A DNA stretch of 64,000 nucleotides, taken from assembly GCF_914271485.1 (NCBI RefSeq), contig NZ_CAJZAG010000002.1:186001-250000 (forward strand). The letters are read 5' to 3'. Positions 7,971 through 16,160 of this stretch are shown in pieces (the first letter of the stretch is position 1; each line of letters starts with the position of its first letter). The translations under genes and the position numbers were made by a program. The stretch comes from Cupriavidus pampae. GTDB taxonomy: Bacteria; Pseudomonadota; Gammaproteobacteria; Burkholderiales; Burkholderiaceae. Under the pieces are notes generated by a model that saw only the letters and a list, made by a program, of their open reading frames with translations, made no database searches and was not told where the DNA came from.

Positions 7971-8846
7971 CTAGGTGCCGCCGCCCACCGCGCGGCGGCG
8001 CGTCTCGTAGGCGTTGCCAAACGTCTGTTTGGCACGGCCGAGCACCTGCACGAACTCGAGCTGCTCGCCCTCGGGGCCCTTGCAGTAGATCAGCGACCAG
8101 CCGTCAGACGGACCTTCCGTGATGCGGTTGGTGTTGGTATCCAGCGGCAGCGCCAGACGCGCCTGATCGGTCGCGGCAGTGACGATACGGTTGGCCTTCA
8201 CGTTGGTCATGCCGCGGCGCGCGGACTCGGCCTCCAGATCGCGCACGAACTGGTTGAAGTCCACGTCGTCGCGGATGTAGAAGCAGATATGCATCGAGCG
8301 CGGATACGCCGGGCTCGTCAGGTTGTGCGGCGGCGCATAGCTGTCGCCGGTGCCCTGCGGCTGATCGCGGTCCCGATATTGCAGCAGCTCCAGCACCACG
8401 TTGTCGAACTGGACGAAGCGTACGTCCAGACGCTGCGCGCCACTGCGCAGATCGGGTACACCGATCGCGCGCGGGTTCACGTGCTCCTGCCGCGCGCGGA
8501 TTTCCTCGGCCAGCAGCAGCGTGTTCTGAATGCGGTCGCCGCTGAAATTGCCATCGCGCAGGATCTCGGTGCCGCCCAGCACTTGCGTGTAGAACTCGAA
8601 CGCGCGATCCATGTTCTGTACCGTGAGCCCGAAATGCTGGACACCGCGCAGTCGTGCGCCCAACGAGGTGCCCGTGTTACCCGATGCCGCGCGCGGTGCG
8701 GGCTGTGCGGTTTGTGCCACAGCGGACGTCGGTGCCGCGAGCGCACCGGCCAGACCGCCAACCGAGGCCAGTCCCGCCGCCATCAACAGATCGCGCCGGC
8801 TCACCTTGTCGAGGCGATCGGCACCGCCGATATTTTCATCTGACAT
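7971..8846 (-). CDS. Tat-exported VOC (glyoxalase/dioxygenase-fold) protein
   Basis: The start is set at ATG 8846 (MSDENIGGAD), with GGGAGA just upstream, giving 291 residues. The N-terminus has a twin-arginine signal (SRRDLLMAAGLASVGG) ending near SAVAQ. The mature part has two vicinal-oxygen-chelate half domains; putative metal ligands are His in GVQHFGL, His in SMHICFYI and Glu in EQLEFVQ. VOC enzymes are metal-dependent lyases, dioxygenases or resistance proteins; the substrate here is not evident. Its promoter carries the repeated TTNAC element (8913-8942) with a TAGCAT -10 at 8884-8889. The long open frame upstream of 8846 is not needed and runs into that promoter. Confidence 0.8.
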   Translation of the reverse strand: MSDENIGGADRLDKVSRRDLLMAAGLASVGGLAGALAAPTSAVAQTAQPAPRAASGNTGTSLGARLRGVQHFGLTVQNMDRAFEFYTQVLGGTEILRDGNFSGDRIQNTLLLAEEIRARQEHVNPRAIGVPDLRSGAQRLDVRFVQFDNVVLELLQYRDRDQPQGTGDSYAPPHNLTSPAYPRSMHICFYIRDDVDFNQFVRDLEAESARRGMTNVKANRIVTAATDQARLALPLDTNTNRITEGPSDGWSLIYCKGPEGEQLEFVQVLGRAKQTFGNAYETRRRAVGGGT

Positions 8847-8912
8847 GTTTTCTCCCATGCTTGAGGAACATTGCAACAGATCGATGCTATCGGCCAGGGC
8901 GGCGAAGCTCCC

Positions 8913-8942
8913 GTTAAGCGTAGTCAAATACGGTGAAGGGCT
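8913..8942 (-). promoter_or_regulatory. TTNAC 10-bp repeat element, site A (VOC gene)
   Basis: On the plus strand three consecutive 10-mers start with GTNAA: GTTAAGCGTA, then GTCAAATACG, then GTGAAGGGCT. Read towards the VOC gene they are TTCAC, TTGAC and TTAAC at 10-bp steps. A -10-like TAGCAT follows after 23 bases (plus positions 8884-8889). The layout matches sites B-G. Confidence 0.6.
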
Positions 8943-9022
8943 TAATGGGGGGAACCCCGCAACGCAATATCTATCCGCTATCATCGCGGCTCCATGCGCG
9001 AGGCAATCATTGGCCAGAGACG

Positions 9023-11956
9023 GTGACTGAAGGACAAACGACAACCTCGGAGAACGCAGCCAGTGCCGATGGGCTCGGTTACGCCTTCGGCCGGTTCCGG
9101 CTGATCCCGAGCCGGCAACTGCTGCTCGACGGCGATGCCCCGGTCCGGCTGGGCGGGCGCGCCCTCGAGATCCTTGCCGCACTGGTCGAGCGTCCGGGCG
9201 AGCTTGTCAGCAAGGCCGAACTGATGTCGCGCGCCTGGCCGAACGTCGTCGTCGAGGACAGCAACCTCAAGGTCCATATGGCCGCGCTGCGGCGCGCGCT
9301 CGGCGATGGTCAGCCGGGCCAGCGCTATATCGCGACCGTAATCGGCCGCGGTTATCGCTTCGTCGCGCCGGTCGCGGGCACGACTTCACCGATGCAACCG
9401 ACGGAATCGGTGCCGCTGCCTCACAACCTGCCCGCGCTGACCGCTCGCGTGATCGGCCGCGCCGATGCCATCGACGCGCTGATGATGCAACTGCGGGAAC
9501 GCCGCTTTGTCACCGTGGTCGGGCCCGGCGGCATCGGCAAGACCACGGTCGCACTGGCGGTGGCGGATGCGGTCATCGCCAGCAACGAGCGCGAGGTCCG
9601 TTTTGTCGATCTGGCGCCGTTGCCCGACAGCCACTTCGTGGGCGGCACGATCGCCGCCGCGCTGGGGCTTTCGGTGCAGGGTACCGATGCCCTGCCAGCG
9701 CTGATCTCGTCCCTGCGCGAACGGCCGATGCTGATCGTGCTCGACAGCTGCGAGCACGTGATCGACGCCGCGGCCACGTTCGCCGAGCAGATCGTCTCCG
9801 GCGCGCCCGACGTGCGCATTCTCGCCACCAGCCGCGAATCGCTACGCGTGCGCGGCGAGGTCATCTATCGTCTGGCACCGCTGGACCTGCCACCGGCCAC
9901 CACGACACTCACCGCCACGGAGGCACTGACCTATCCCGCCGTGCAATTGTTCGTCGAGCGCGCGACCGAATGCGTGGACGGATTCGAGTTGCGCGATGCC
10001 GACGCACCGGTGGTGGCCGAGATCTGCCGCAAGCTGGACGGCATTGCGCTAGCCATCGAACTGGCCGCCACGCGCCTCGATGCCTTCAGCATCCACGACC
10101 TGTCGGTGCTGCTCGAGGATCGTCTGCGCCTGCTGTATCAGGACCGGCGCGGCACCCTGCCCCGCCACCGCACTTTGGCCGCTGCGCTCGACTGGAGCTA
10201 CGAGTACCTGCCGGTGCGCGAGCAGACGCTGCTGCGCCGGCTGTCGGTCTGCATCGGCCCATTCACGCGTGAGACGGCCGCCGCGCTAGGTTCGCTCGAT
10301 GTGGCCCCCGGACAACCATCGGCGCATCCGTCCGAAGTCGTCGAGGCCATGGCCAACCTCGTCGCCAAGTCCCTGCTGGTGGCGGACGTGACCGGACATT
10401 TCGTGTACTACCGGCTGCTCGATACCACGCGCGCCTACGGTCAGCACAAGCTGCTGGCCGTAGGCGAGCTCGAGTGTTGCGTGCGCCGGCATGCCGAACA
10501 CCATCGCGATCTGCTGATCCGCGCCGCCGCCGAATGGGAGGCGCGTCCCACCGCGGCATGGCTGGCCGATTACGGCAGCAAGATCGACGACGTGCGGGCC
10601 GCGCTACGCTGGGCGTTTTCCGTCGCTGGCGATATCGAGCTCGGCATTTCGCTGACTGTCGCAGCCATCCCGCTGTGGATGCATCTGGCGCTGTTCGACG
10701 AATGCCGCCAATGCGCCGAACGCGCGCTGGCAAGCATTACCGAGCGGACACGGGATGGCGCGGAGAGCAACGTACGCGGCGCCGACCGCGACGAGATGAA
10801 ACTCAACGCGGCACTCGGTGCGGCGCTGCAGTATGCGCATGGCCCAACCGTGCAGGCCGGTCGCGTGTGGACGCGCGCGCTGGCACTCGCGGAGCAGCTT
10901 GGCGATGGCGAATATCAGTTGCGCGCGCTGTGGGGCCTGTCGGTATATCACACGTACGTGGGCGAGCATCGCATCGCGCTCGACCTCGCCGCGCGCTTCC
11001 GTGAGGTGGCTGGCGATCAGGGCGATCGCGCGGCGCAGCTCAGCGTCGATCGCATGAGCGCGACGGCACTGCGCTACCTCGGTGAACAGGATCAGGCCCG
11101 ACGCTATCTCGACCGCATGCTCGGCCAGTATGTCTCGCCCGTGCATCGCTCGCATATCGCGCGCTTCCAGCTCGATCAACGCGCCGCCGCGTTGGGCACG
11201 CTGTCCAACGTGCTCTGGCTACAGGGCTACCCCGATCAGGCCATGGCCGCCGCGCGTCGCGCGCTCGACGACGCGCAGGGCACGCACCATGCGCTGTCGC
11301 TGTCCAACGCGCTGGTACATGCGATGTGCCCGATCGCGCTGCTGGTCGGGGATATTCCCACCGCACAGCGGGCACAGGCCATGCTCGCGCAGCATCTGTC
11401 GCGACAACCGGTCACGTTCTGGAATGCGCTGTCGACGGTGCTCGATGGCATGCTGCGCCTGCGTCAGCAGGACTTCACGGGGATTTGCGTGATGCGCGGC
11501 GGCCTCGATGCGCTCGAGGACAGCGGCTTCCGGCTGCGCTATCCGGCCTATCTCGGTGTGCTGGCTGAAGGCATGGGCGCCGCCGGCCAGTTTGCCGAGG
11601 CACAGGCGACGATCGACGAGGCGCTGGCATGGTCGGCGCGCAGCGGCGAGCGCTGGTGCCTGCCGGAACTGCTGCGCATCAAGGGCGAGCTGCAGCGCAC
11701 CAGCGAAGCCGATCTCGAGGGCGCGGCCGCGCATCTGCGGCAGGCGGTGGATCTGGCACGCCATCAGCACGCGTTGTCGTGGGAGTTGCGCGCCGCCATC
11801 AGTCTGGCGCGACTGTGGACCGAGCAGGATCGCGCCGCGGAGGCGCTCGCGCTGCTGGCGCCCGTTCTCGCGCGCTTTACCGAGGGCGATCGCAGCGCGG
11901 ACTACATTGCCGCCCGCGAATTGCTGGTGCCACTGTCGTTGCTTCACCGCGATTAA
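9023..11956 (+). CDS. Winged-helix transcriptional regulator with AAA/NB-ARC-like ATPase and TPR region
   Basis: A cytoplasmic regulator of about 977 residues. The OmpR/CadC-type winged-helix DNA-binding domain (about residues 20-115) begins at YAFGRFRLIP and includes the recognition region VVVEDSNLKVHMAALRRALG and the wing GRGYRFVAPV. Then comes a STAND-type ATPase with Walker A VGPGGIGKTT (about 167-174), Walker B MLIVLDSCEHV and the ARC-like motif LDGIALAIELAATRL. The C-terminal half is alpha-helical and TPR-like. Such proteins switch on ATP and ligand binding; the ligand is unknown. GTG 9023 is preferred because domain homology starts just after it, but GTG 8933 and ATG 8945 (GAAGGG upstream) remain possible. 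Divergent from the VOC gene. A second, shorter homologue lies at 14619. Confidence 0.85.
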   Translation: MTEGQTTTSENAASADGLGYAFGRFRLIPSRQLLLDGDAPVRLGGRALEILAALVERPGELVSKAELMSRAWPNVVVEDSNLKVHMAALRRALGDGQPGQRYIATVIGRGYRFVAPVAGTTSPMQPTESVPLPHNLPALTARVIGRADAIDALMMQLRERRFVTVVGPGGIGKTTVALAVADAVIASNEREVRFVDLAPLPDSHFVGGTIAAALGLSVQGTDALPALISSLRERPMLIVLDSCEHVIDAAATFAEQIVSGAPDVRILATSRESLRVRGEVIYRLAPLDLPPATTTLTATEALTYPAVQLFVERATECVDGFELRDADAPVVAEICRKLDGIALAIELAATRLDAFSIHDLSVLLEDRLRLLYQDRRGTLPRHRTLAAALDWSYEYLPVREQTLLRRLSVCIGPFTRETAAALGSLDVAPGQPSAHPSEVVEAMANLVAKSLLVADVTGHFVYYRLLDTTRAYGQHKLLAVGELECCVRRHAEHHRDLLIRAAAEWEARPTAAWLADYGSKIDDVRAALRWAFSVAGDIELGISLTVAAIPLWMHLALFDECRQCAERALASITERTRDGAESNVRGADRDEMKLNAALGAALQYAHGPTVQAGRVWTRALALAEQLGDGEYQLRALWGLSVYHTYVGEHRIALDLAARFREVAGDQGDRAAQLSVDRMSATALRYLGEQDQARRYLDRMLGQYVSPVHRSHIARFQLDQRAAALGTLSNVLWLQGYPDQAMAAARRALDDAQGTHHALSLSNALVHAMCPIALLVGDIPTAQRAQAMLAQHLSRQPVTFWNALSTVLDGMLRLRQQDFTGICVMRGGLDALEDSGFRLRYPAYLGVLAEGMGAAGQFAEAQATIDEALAWSARSGERWCLPELLRIKGELQRTSEADLEGAAAHLRQAVDLARHQHALSWELRAAISLARLWTEQDRAAEALALLAPVLARFTEGDRSADYIAARELLVPLSLLHRD

Positions 11957-11967
11957 CCAACCTTAAC
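11938..11967 (+). promoter_or_regulatory. TTNAC 10-bp repeat element, site B (SRPBCC gene)
   Basis: The minus strand reads GTTAAGGTTG, GTTAATCGCG, GTGAAGCAAC as consecutive 10-mers. Read towards the SRPBCC gene these are TTCAC, TTAAC, TTAAC. The site overlaps the last codons of the winged-helix regulator and ends 67 bases before ATG 12034, the same distance as in site A to the VOC start. The -10 at the expected distance (CAAAAG) is poor, so this is the weakest promoter of the set. Confidence 0.5.
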
Positions 11968-12033
11968 GCACGCTCGCGCGCGGGACGTGCAAAAGTGTCA
12001 GGGCCACTGACCGTTTTTTTCGGAGACCACGCC

Positions 12034-12462
12034 ATGGCCCAGGCATCTGCCAGCATCGACCTTGCGGTGCCGCCCGATCAGGTATGGAACCTGATTGGCG
12101 GCTTCGACTCGCTGCCCGACTGGCTGCCCTACATTCCCAAAAGCGAGCTGACCGACCGCGGCCGGGTGCGCCGGCTTGCCAATCCCAACGGGGATGCGAT
12201 CGTCGAGCGCCTGATATCGTTCGACGAACCGGGCCGCAGCTACAGCTATGCGATTCTCGAGGCGCCGTTTCCGGTTACCGATTACCTGTCCACGCTGCGC
12301 GTGGTGGCGCGCGATGGCGGCCGCGCCACGCGCGTGGAATGGTCGGGCCGCTTCACGCCGAACCACGGTATCAGCGACGAGGAAGCCAGCCGACTGTTCC
12401 GTGGCATCTACGAGGACGGCCTGAAAGCGCTGGCCGAGGCATACGCCGCAAAACGCTCCTGA
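12034..12462 (+). CDS. SRPBCC (START/PYR-like) family protein
   Basis: A 142-residue cytoplasmic protein starting MAQASASIDL, with GGAG 9 bases before the ATG. The pattern IDLAVPPDQVWNLIGGFDSLPDWLPYI is the typical start of the polyketide cyclase/dehydrase SRPBCC fold. The central strands (ERLISFDEPGRSYSYAILE) and a long C-terminal helix (EEASRLFRGIYEDGLKALAE) complete the helix-grip. Members bind small hydrophobic ligands; the ligand here is unknown. Its promoter has TTNAC repeats. Its last 55 bases overlap, tail to tail, the convergent response-regulator gene. Confidence 0.8.
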   Translation: MAQASASIDLAVPPDQVWNLIGGFDSLPDWLPYIPKSELTDRGRVRRLANPNGDAIVERLISFDEPGRSYSYAILEAPFPVTDYLSTLRVVARDGGRATRVEWSGRFTPNHGISDEEASRLFRGIYEDGLKALAEAYAAKRS

Positions 12463-13205
12463 GCTCGCCGATCGTCCCCCCGAGCTTCCACCCGGGCCTC
12501 CGCACGCCTCTCCACCGTCGCCTCTACCAGAGACTCGGCGGGTTCCGGCGGACAGATATCGAGCACATCGACCATGCGCACGAGTTCGGCAAACGACGCC
12601 GCCTGCATCTTGCGCATGGCCTGGCTGCGATGCATCTTGACCGTCGCCTCGCTAATGCCGATGCGCTCCGCCACCTGCTTGTTGAGCAGTCCGTGTGTGG
12701 CCAGCACCATCACCTCGCGCTCGCGTGGGGTCAACGAAGCGAGGCGTGCGCGCAGGTTGGCGGTATGACAGATTGCGCGATAACGTTCTCGATCGACATC
12801 CAGCCCACGGTACACCGCGTCAAGCAGATCCTGATCGCGAAACGGCTTGGCGATAAAGTCGATGGCGCCTTCCTTCATCGCCGCCACACCCATCGTGAAG
12901 TCCGCATAGCCTGAAATGAAAACGATCGGCAGCGCGCGCTCCGTACGTGCCAGCCGCGTCTGCAGCGACAGGCCGCTGAGGCCGCGCAGGCGTACATCCA
13001 GAATCATGCAGGCGGGGCTTTCCGGCGGCGTCACGGCCAGTGCCTCCTCGGCGGAGGCGAACAGTTGATAGCGCAGGCCGACCGAACGCAGCAGGTTGGA
13101 GAGCGCGATGCGCACGCCCGCATCGTCGTCGACGATCAGTACGGTCGCATCCTCGATGGGCATCACGTCGGAGTACGAGTGACTCGCTACGGCTGGATTT
13201 TTCAC
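12408..13205 (-). CDS. Orphan FixJ/NarL-type response regulator
   Basis: A 265-residue regulator. The receiver domain (about residues 18-135) has the acidic pair in VLIVDDDAG, the phospho-acceptor Asp in ACMILDVRLRG, Thr/Ser-position FISGYADF and Lys in AKPFRDQD. A LuxR-type helix-turn-helix follows (LTPREREVMVLATHGLLNKQVAERIGISEATVKMH). A proline- and arginine-rich tail of about 50 residues extends beyond the usual end and is read opposite the SRPBCC gene. No histidine kinase gene is adjacent. The start is GTG 13205 with GAGGG upstream; ATG 13163 (MPIED) is an alternative. Its promoter carries TTNAC repeats (site C) and TAGTAT at plus 13235-13240. Confidence 0.87.
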   Translation of the reverse strand: MKNPAVASHSYSDVMPIEDATVLIVDDDAGVRIALSNLLRSVGLRYQLFASAEEALAVTPPESPACMILDVRLRGLSGLSLQTRLARTERALPIVFISGYADFTMGVAAMKEGAIDFIAKPFRDQDLLDAVYRGLDVDRERYRAICHTANLRARLASLTPREREVMVLATHGLLNKQVAERIGISEATVKMHRSQAMRKMQAASFAELVRMVDVLDICPPEPAESLVEATVERRAEARVEARGDDRRAQERFAAYASASAFRPSS

Positions 13206-13273
13206 GTGACCCTCACTGGCTGACCGATACGGCCATACTAGGTCGAGACCGAAGTGCGATGCGTGAAAGGCGG

Positions 13274-13293
13274 GTTAATCGTCGTGAAGCGCC
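13274..13293 (-). promoter_or_regulatory. TTNAC 10-bp repeat element, site C (response regulator)
   Basis: Plus strand: GTTAATCGTC followed directly by GTGAAGCGCC. Read towards the response regulator: TTCAC, TTAAC, and one further TTTCAC 11 bases on (plus 13263-13268). TAGTAT follows 22 bases after that last copy. The core GTTAATCGT is identical to site E. The site could also act on the divergent aldo-keto reductase gene. Confidence 0.55.
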
Positions 13294-13426
13294 CCCTTAA
13301 GACAGGTCTCCGCGCCGAGATTGAGACCTGCAACGACTCAACTGTTCCATATTCCGTCTTGGACAGGCTCAAGTCCCCATCCTAGACTGCTCTTCATCCA
13401 CTTCTTAACGAGATTCGGAATTCATC

Positions 13427-14446
13427 ATGAGCATTCGCGACACACTGGCCGGCCACGTACTCGGCTTCGGCACCGCCCCGCTGGGCAATATGTTCCGCGC
13501 CATTCCCGAAGCGGAGGCGCAAGCCACCGTCGAGGCCGCCTGGACACAGGGCGTGCGTTACTTCGACACCGCGCCGTTCTATGGCGCCGGCCTGGCCGAG
13601 ATCCGTCTGGGCGAGGCGTTGGCACAGCGTCCGCGCGACGCCTATGTGCTCAGCACCAAGGTCGGCCGCATCATCCTCGATGAAGTCGAGGACGCCAGCG
13701 CCCGCTCGCTGGGCGAAAAGAGTGGCGTGTTCGCCGCGGGCCGACCCAACAAGATCGTCAACGACTACTCGGCCGACGCCACGCTGCGCTCGATCGAGGA
13801 CAGCCTCAAGCGCCTGAAGACCGACCGCCTCGATCTGGTATGGATTCACGATATCGCGCAGGATTTCTACGGCGACGAATGGCTGTCGTACTTCGAAACC
13901 GCCCGCAAGGGTGCGTTCCGCGCGCTGACCCGTCTGCGCGATGAAGGCGTGATCAAGGGCTGGGGTCTTGGCGTCAACAAGGTCGAACCAATCGAACTGA
14001 CGCTGGATCTGGGCGAAGCACAACCCGATGGTTTCCTGCTCGCGGGCCGCTACTCGCTGCTCGATCACGAGCGTGCGCTGCAGCGCGTCATGCCCAAGGC
14101 GGCCGAGCGCAATACCGAGATCGTCGTCGGTGGTCCGTACAGCTCCGGCATTCTGGCCGGTGGCGCGCACTTCGAATACCAGAAGGCGCCGGCGGAAATC
14201 ATCGCCAAGGTCGAACGCATTAAGTCCGTCGCCCACCGTCACGGCGTGAGCATCAAGGCCGCCGCGCTCCAGTTCGTGCTGGCGAACCCCGCCGTGGCTT
14301 CGGTAATCCCTGGTGCCAGCAAGCCCGAGCGCATCGCCGAAGACGTCGCCGCGCTCGCGGAAGTCATCCCCGCGGACTTCTGGCGCGACCTGCGCGCGGA
14401 ACGCCTCGTCGCCGAGAACGCTCCGCTGCCCATCGACCGCGCTTGA
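13427..14446 (+). CDS. Aldo/keto reductase, aldose dehydrogenase-like
   Basis: A 339-residue cytosolic TIM-barrel oxidoreductase. The AKR catalytic tetrad is visible as Asp and Tyr in YFDTAPFYG, Lys in LSTKVGR and His in LVWIHD. The sequence GNMFRAIPEAEAQATVEAAWTQG and the insertion about GVFAAGRPNKIVNDYSAD place it near D-threo-aldose 1-dehydrogenase, L-fucose dehydrogenase and pyridoxal 4-dehydrogenase. These use NAD(P) to oxidise sugars or small aldehydes. The substrate is not determined by context. The cofactor-binding end (VIPGASKPERIAEDVAAL) is intact. Ribosome site is weak. Confidence 0.87.
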   Translation: MSIRDTLAGHVLGFGTAPLGNMFRAIPEAEAQATVEAAWTQGVRYFDTAPFYGAGLAEIRLGEALAQRPRDAYVLSTKVGRIILDEVEDASARSLGEKSGVFAAGRPNKIVNDYSADATLRSIEDSLKRLKTDRLDLVWIHDIAQDFYGDEWLSYFETARKGAFRALTRLRDEGVIKGWGLGVNKVEPIELTLDLGEAQPDGFLLAGRYSLLDHERALQRVMPKAAERNTEIVVGGPYSSGILAGGAHFEYQKAPAEIIAKVERIKSVAHRHGVSIKAAALQFVLANPAVASVIPGASKPERIAEDVAALAEVIPADFWRDLRAERLVAENAPLPIDRA

Positions 14447-14460
14447 CGGTTGTGCTCCCT

Positions 14461-14521
14461 CTCCCTGAAGGGAGCGCCCCGCGCGCCAATGGTTTGCTCC
14501 CCTCTCCCTCGGGGAGAGGGG
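14461..14521 (+). repeat. Two GC-rich hairpins, REP-like intergenic element and probable terminator
   Basis: CTCCC-TGAA-GGGAG (14461-14474) is followed by CCCCTCTCC-CTCGG-GGAGAGGGG (14499-14521) and then CCGGGGGTGAGGG. The second unit resembles a dispersed intergenic palindrome that is common in GC-rich proteobacteria. Neither has a T-run. They end the aldo-keto reductase transcript or shield its 3' end. Confidence 0.5.
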
Positions 14522-14540
14522 CCGGGGGTGAGGGCACTCT

Positions 14541-14580
14541 CACGTTTCAGAAGGATTTACCGCGATTTACCCGACTTAAC
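14541..14580 (+). promoter_or_regulatory. TTNAC 10-bp repeat element, site D (second winged-helix regulator)
   Basis: The minus strand reads as four consecutive 10-mers: GTTAAGTCGG, GTAAATCGCG, GTAAATCCTT, CTGAAACGTG. Read towards the gene at 14619 this is TTTAC, TTTAC, TTAAC at 10-bp steps, then 22 bases, then TAAAAC (14603-14608). Transcription would start only a few bases before ATG 14619, so the message may be nearly leaderless. Confidence 0.6.
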
Positions 14581-14618
14581 CACGCATCCACGGCAGGTCC
14601 GGTAAAACGGGTTACATC

Positions 14619-16115
14619 ATGAGCGACATTTTCGTTTTCGGCCCGTTTCGGCTATATCCGCAGGCACGCGTGCTGCAACGCGAAGGCGTCGACGTGCCGC
14701 TGGGTAGCCGCGCCTTCGACATGCTCGTGGCCATGGTGGATCGCGCCGGCGACGTGCTGTCTCATCGGGACCTGATGTCCATCGCCTGGCCCGACCTGGT
14801 CGTGGAAGACTCCAACGTGCGAGTGCAGATGGCCAATCTGCGCCGCAAGCTGGGCTGCGGCATTGCGGGCGTGCGGTATATCGCGAGCATCGCCGGCCGT
14901 GGCTATTGCTTCGTGGCGCCGCTGCAATGCATTCCGGCCGAGCGCTCCGCCACGCCGGTGCGGCGCATTGGCGTACCCCGTCCACTGCCGCCACCGCTGG
15001 AACGCGCACTCGGCCGTGGCGAACAGATCATCGAACTATCGGCGATGCTGACCAGCCGCGGCTTTGTCTCCGTGGTGGGGCCCGGCGGTGTGGGCAAGAC
15101 CACGCTAGCGGTGCTGGTCGCGCATGCGATGCACCAGTACGCCAATGCCACGTGTTTTGTTGATCTCGGTACCGTCGAGCATGGCGTGATGGTGCTCGAC
15201 CTCGTCATCGCTGCCGTGGGCCTGCATGTGACGGGCAGCGATCGCCTCGAGGAGTTACTTAATTTTCTGAGCGAGCGGCGCATGCTGATCGTGCTCGACA
15301 ACTGCGAACACCTGATCGAAGCGGTGGCCGCGCTGGTCGAGCAACTGGTCACGCACGCTCCCTACACGCGACTGCTGATCACGAGCCGCGAAGCGCTACG
15401 CGTGCATGGCGAATCGGTCTATCTGCTGCGCCCGCTGGGGTCACCGCCGCATACCGGGCGTCTGACCGCGCGGCAGGCGTTGGCCTGGCCGGCGGTGCAG
15501 CTGTTCATGGAGCGCGCGCTGGAAGGCGGCTATCATCCGCCGCTGAGCAACGAGCACGCCGCGGTGGTGGCGGGCATTTGCCGGCGCCTCGACGGCAACC
15601 CGCTTGCGATCGAACTGGTGGCGAGCCGCGTGGGTCGCTATGGCATTCAGGGCGTGGCGGATCTGCTGGGCAACCAGCTGGCCCTGCGCTGGCGTGGCCG
15701 CCGCGATGCCGCGCCACGGCACCGTACGGTAGAGGCGATGCTCGACTGGAGCTGCAACCTGCTACCCGCGCGCGATCGTCTGGTGTTGTACCGGCTCAGT
15801 GTCTTCACCGGCGAGTTCTCGCTCGACGCGGCGGTTGCCGTGGCCGCCGACGACCTGTGCACGACAGCGGAGGCCGCCGAGTCGATCGGCGATCTGATCG
15901 ACAAGTCGCTCGTCACCGTCAACACGGTCGGCGGCCGCACGCGATTGCGCTTGCTGGACACCACGCGCACGTATGCGGCGATGCGATTGGCCGAAACCAC
16001 CAATCTGGCGGATACCGTGACGGTCGAGGCCCCGCTGATGATTGCCACGCGGCCGCTGCTGCCGTTGCCACGTGCCGCGGCCGTTACTGTGATGGCGACC
16101 GAACTGCCTTGCTGA
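14619..16115 (+). CDS. Winged-helix/ATPase regulator lacking the TPR half
   Basis: A 498-residue homologue of the regulator at 9023. It has the winged-helix domain (FVFGPFRLYP to GRGYCFVAPL, residues 5-105), Walker A GPGGVGKTT (about 155), Walker B MLIVLDNCEHLIE, and the LDGNPLAIELVASRVG motif. It ends after the ATPase and winged-helix-like region (LDTTRTYAAMRLAE) with a short unrelated tail, so the roughly 450-residue TPR sensor half is absent. No trace of that half is seen before the convergent IclR gene 45 bases downstream. It may be a naturally shorter form or a truncated copy. Its own promoter has the TTNAC repeats. Sensing would need another protein or a ligand of the ATPase domain. Confidence 0.85.
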   Translation: MSDIFVFGPFRLYPQARVLQREGVDVPLGSRAFDMLVAMVDRAGDVLSHRDLMSIAWPDLVVEDSNVRVQMANLRRKLGCGIAGVRYIASIAGRGYCFVAPLQCIPAERSATPVRRIGVPRPLPPPLERALGRGEQIIELSAMLTSRGFVSVVGPGGVGKTTLAVLVAHAMHQYANATCFVDLGTVEHGVMVLDLVIAAVGLHVTGSDRLEELLNFLSERRMLIVLDNCEHLIEAVAALVEQLVTHAPYTRLLITSREALRVHGESVYLLRPLGSPPHTGRLTARQALAWPAVQLFMERALEGGYHPPLSNEHAAVVAGICRRLDGNPLAIELVASRVGRYGIQGVADLLGNQLALRWRGRRDAAPRHRTVEAMLDWSCNLLPARDRLVLYRLSVFTGEFSLDAAVAVAADDLCTTAEAAESIGDLIDKSLVTVNTVGGRTRLRLLDTTRTYAAMRLAETTNLADTVTVEAPLMIATRPLLPLPRAAAVTVMATELPC

Positions 16116-16126
16116 AACCGCGCCAC

Positions 16127-16141
16127 GCCCCGGTCTGGGGC
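16127..16141. terminator. Short hairpin between convergent genes
   Basis: GCCCC-GGTCT-GGGGC lies in the 45-base gap between the convergent winged-helix regulator and IclR genes. There is no T-run in either direction, so any terminator role is weak. Confidence 0.25.
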
Positions 16142-16160
16142 GGCGAGGATTATTCGCGCC

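Noticed and set aside
8847..9182. N-terminal extension of the VOC protein
   Set aside because: It would run through the TTNAC promoter and into the divergent regulator; the Tat signal starts properly at 8846.
11629..12033. N-terminal extension of the SRPBCC protein
   Set aside because: It is an out-of-frame shadow of the regulator gene; the family start with a ribosome site is at 12034.
14499..14521. Hairpin considered as a mobile element end
   Set aside because: No transposase or target duplication is nearby; it fits a dispersed intergenic palindrome or terminator.
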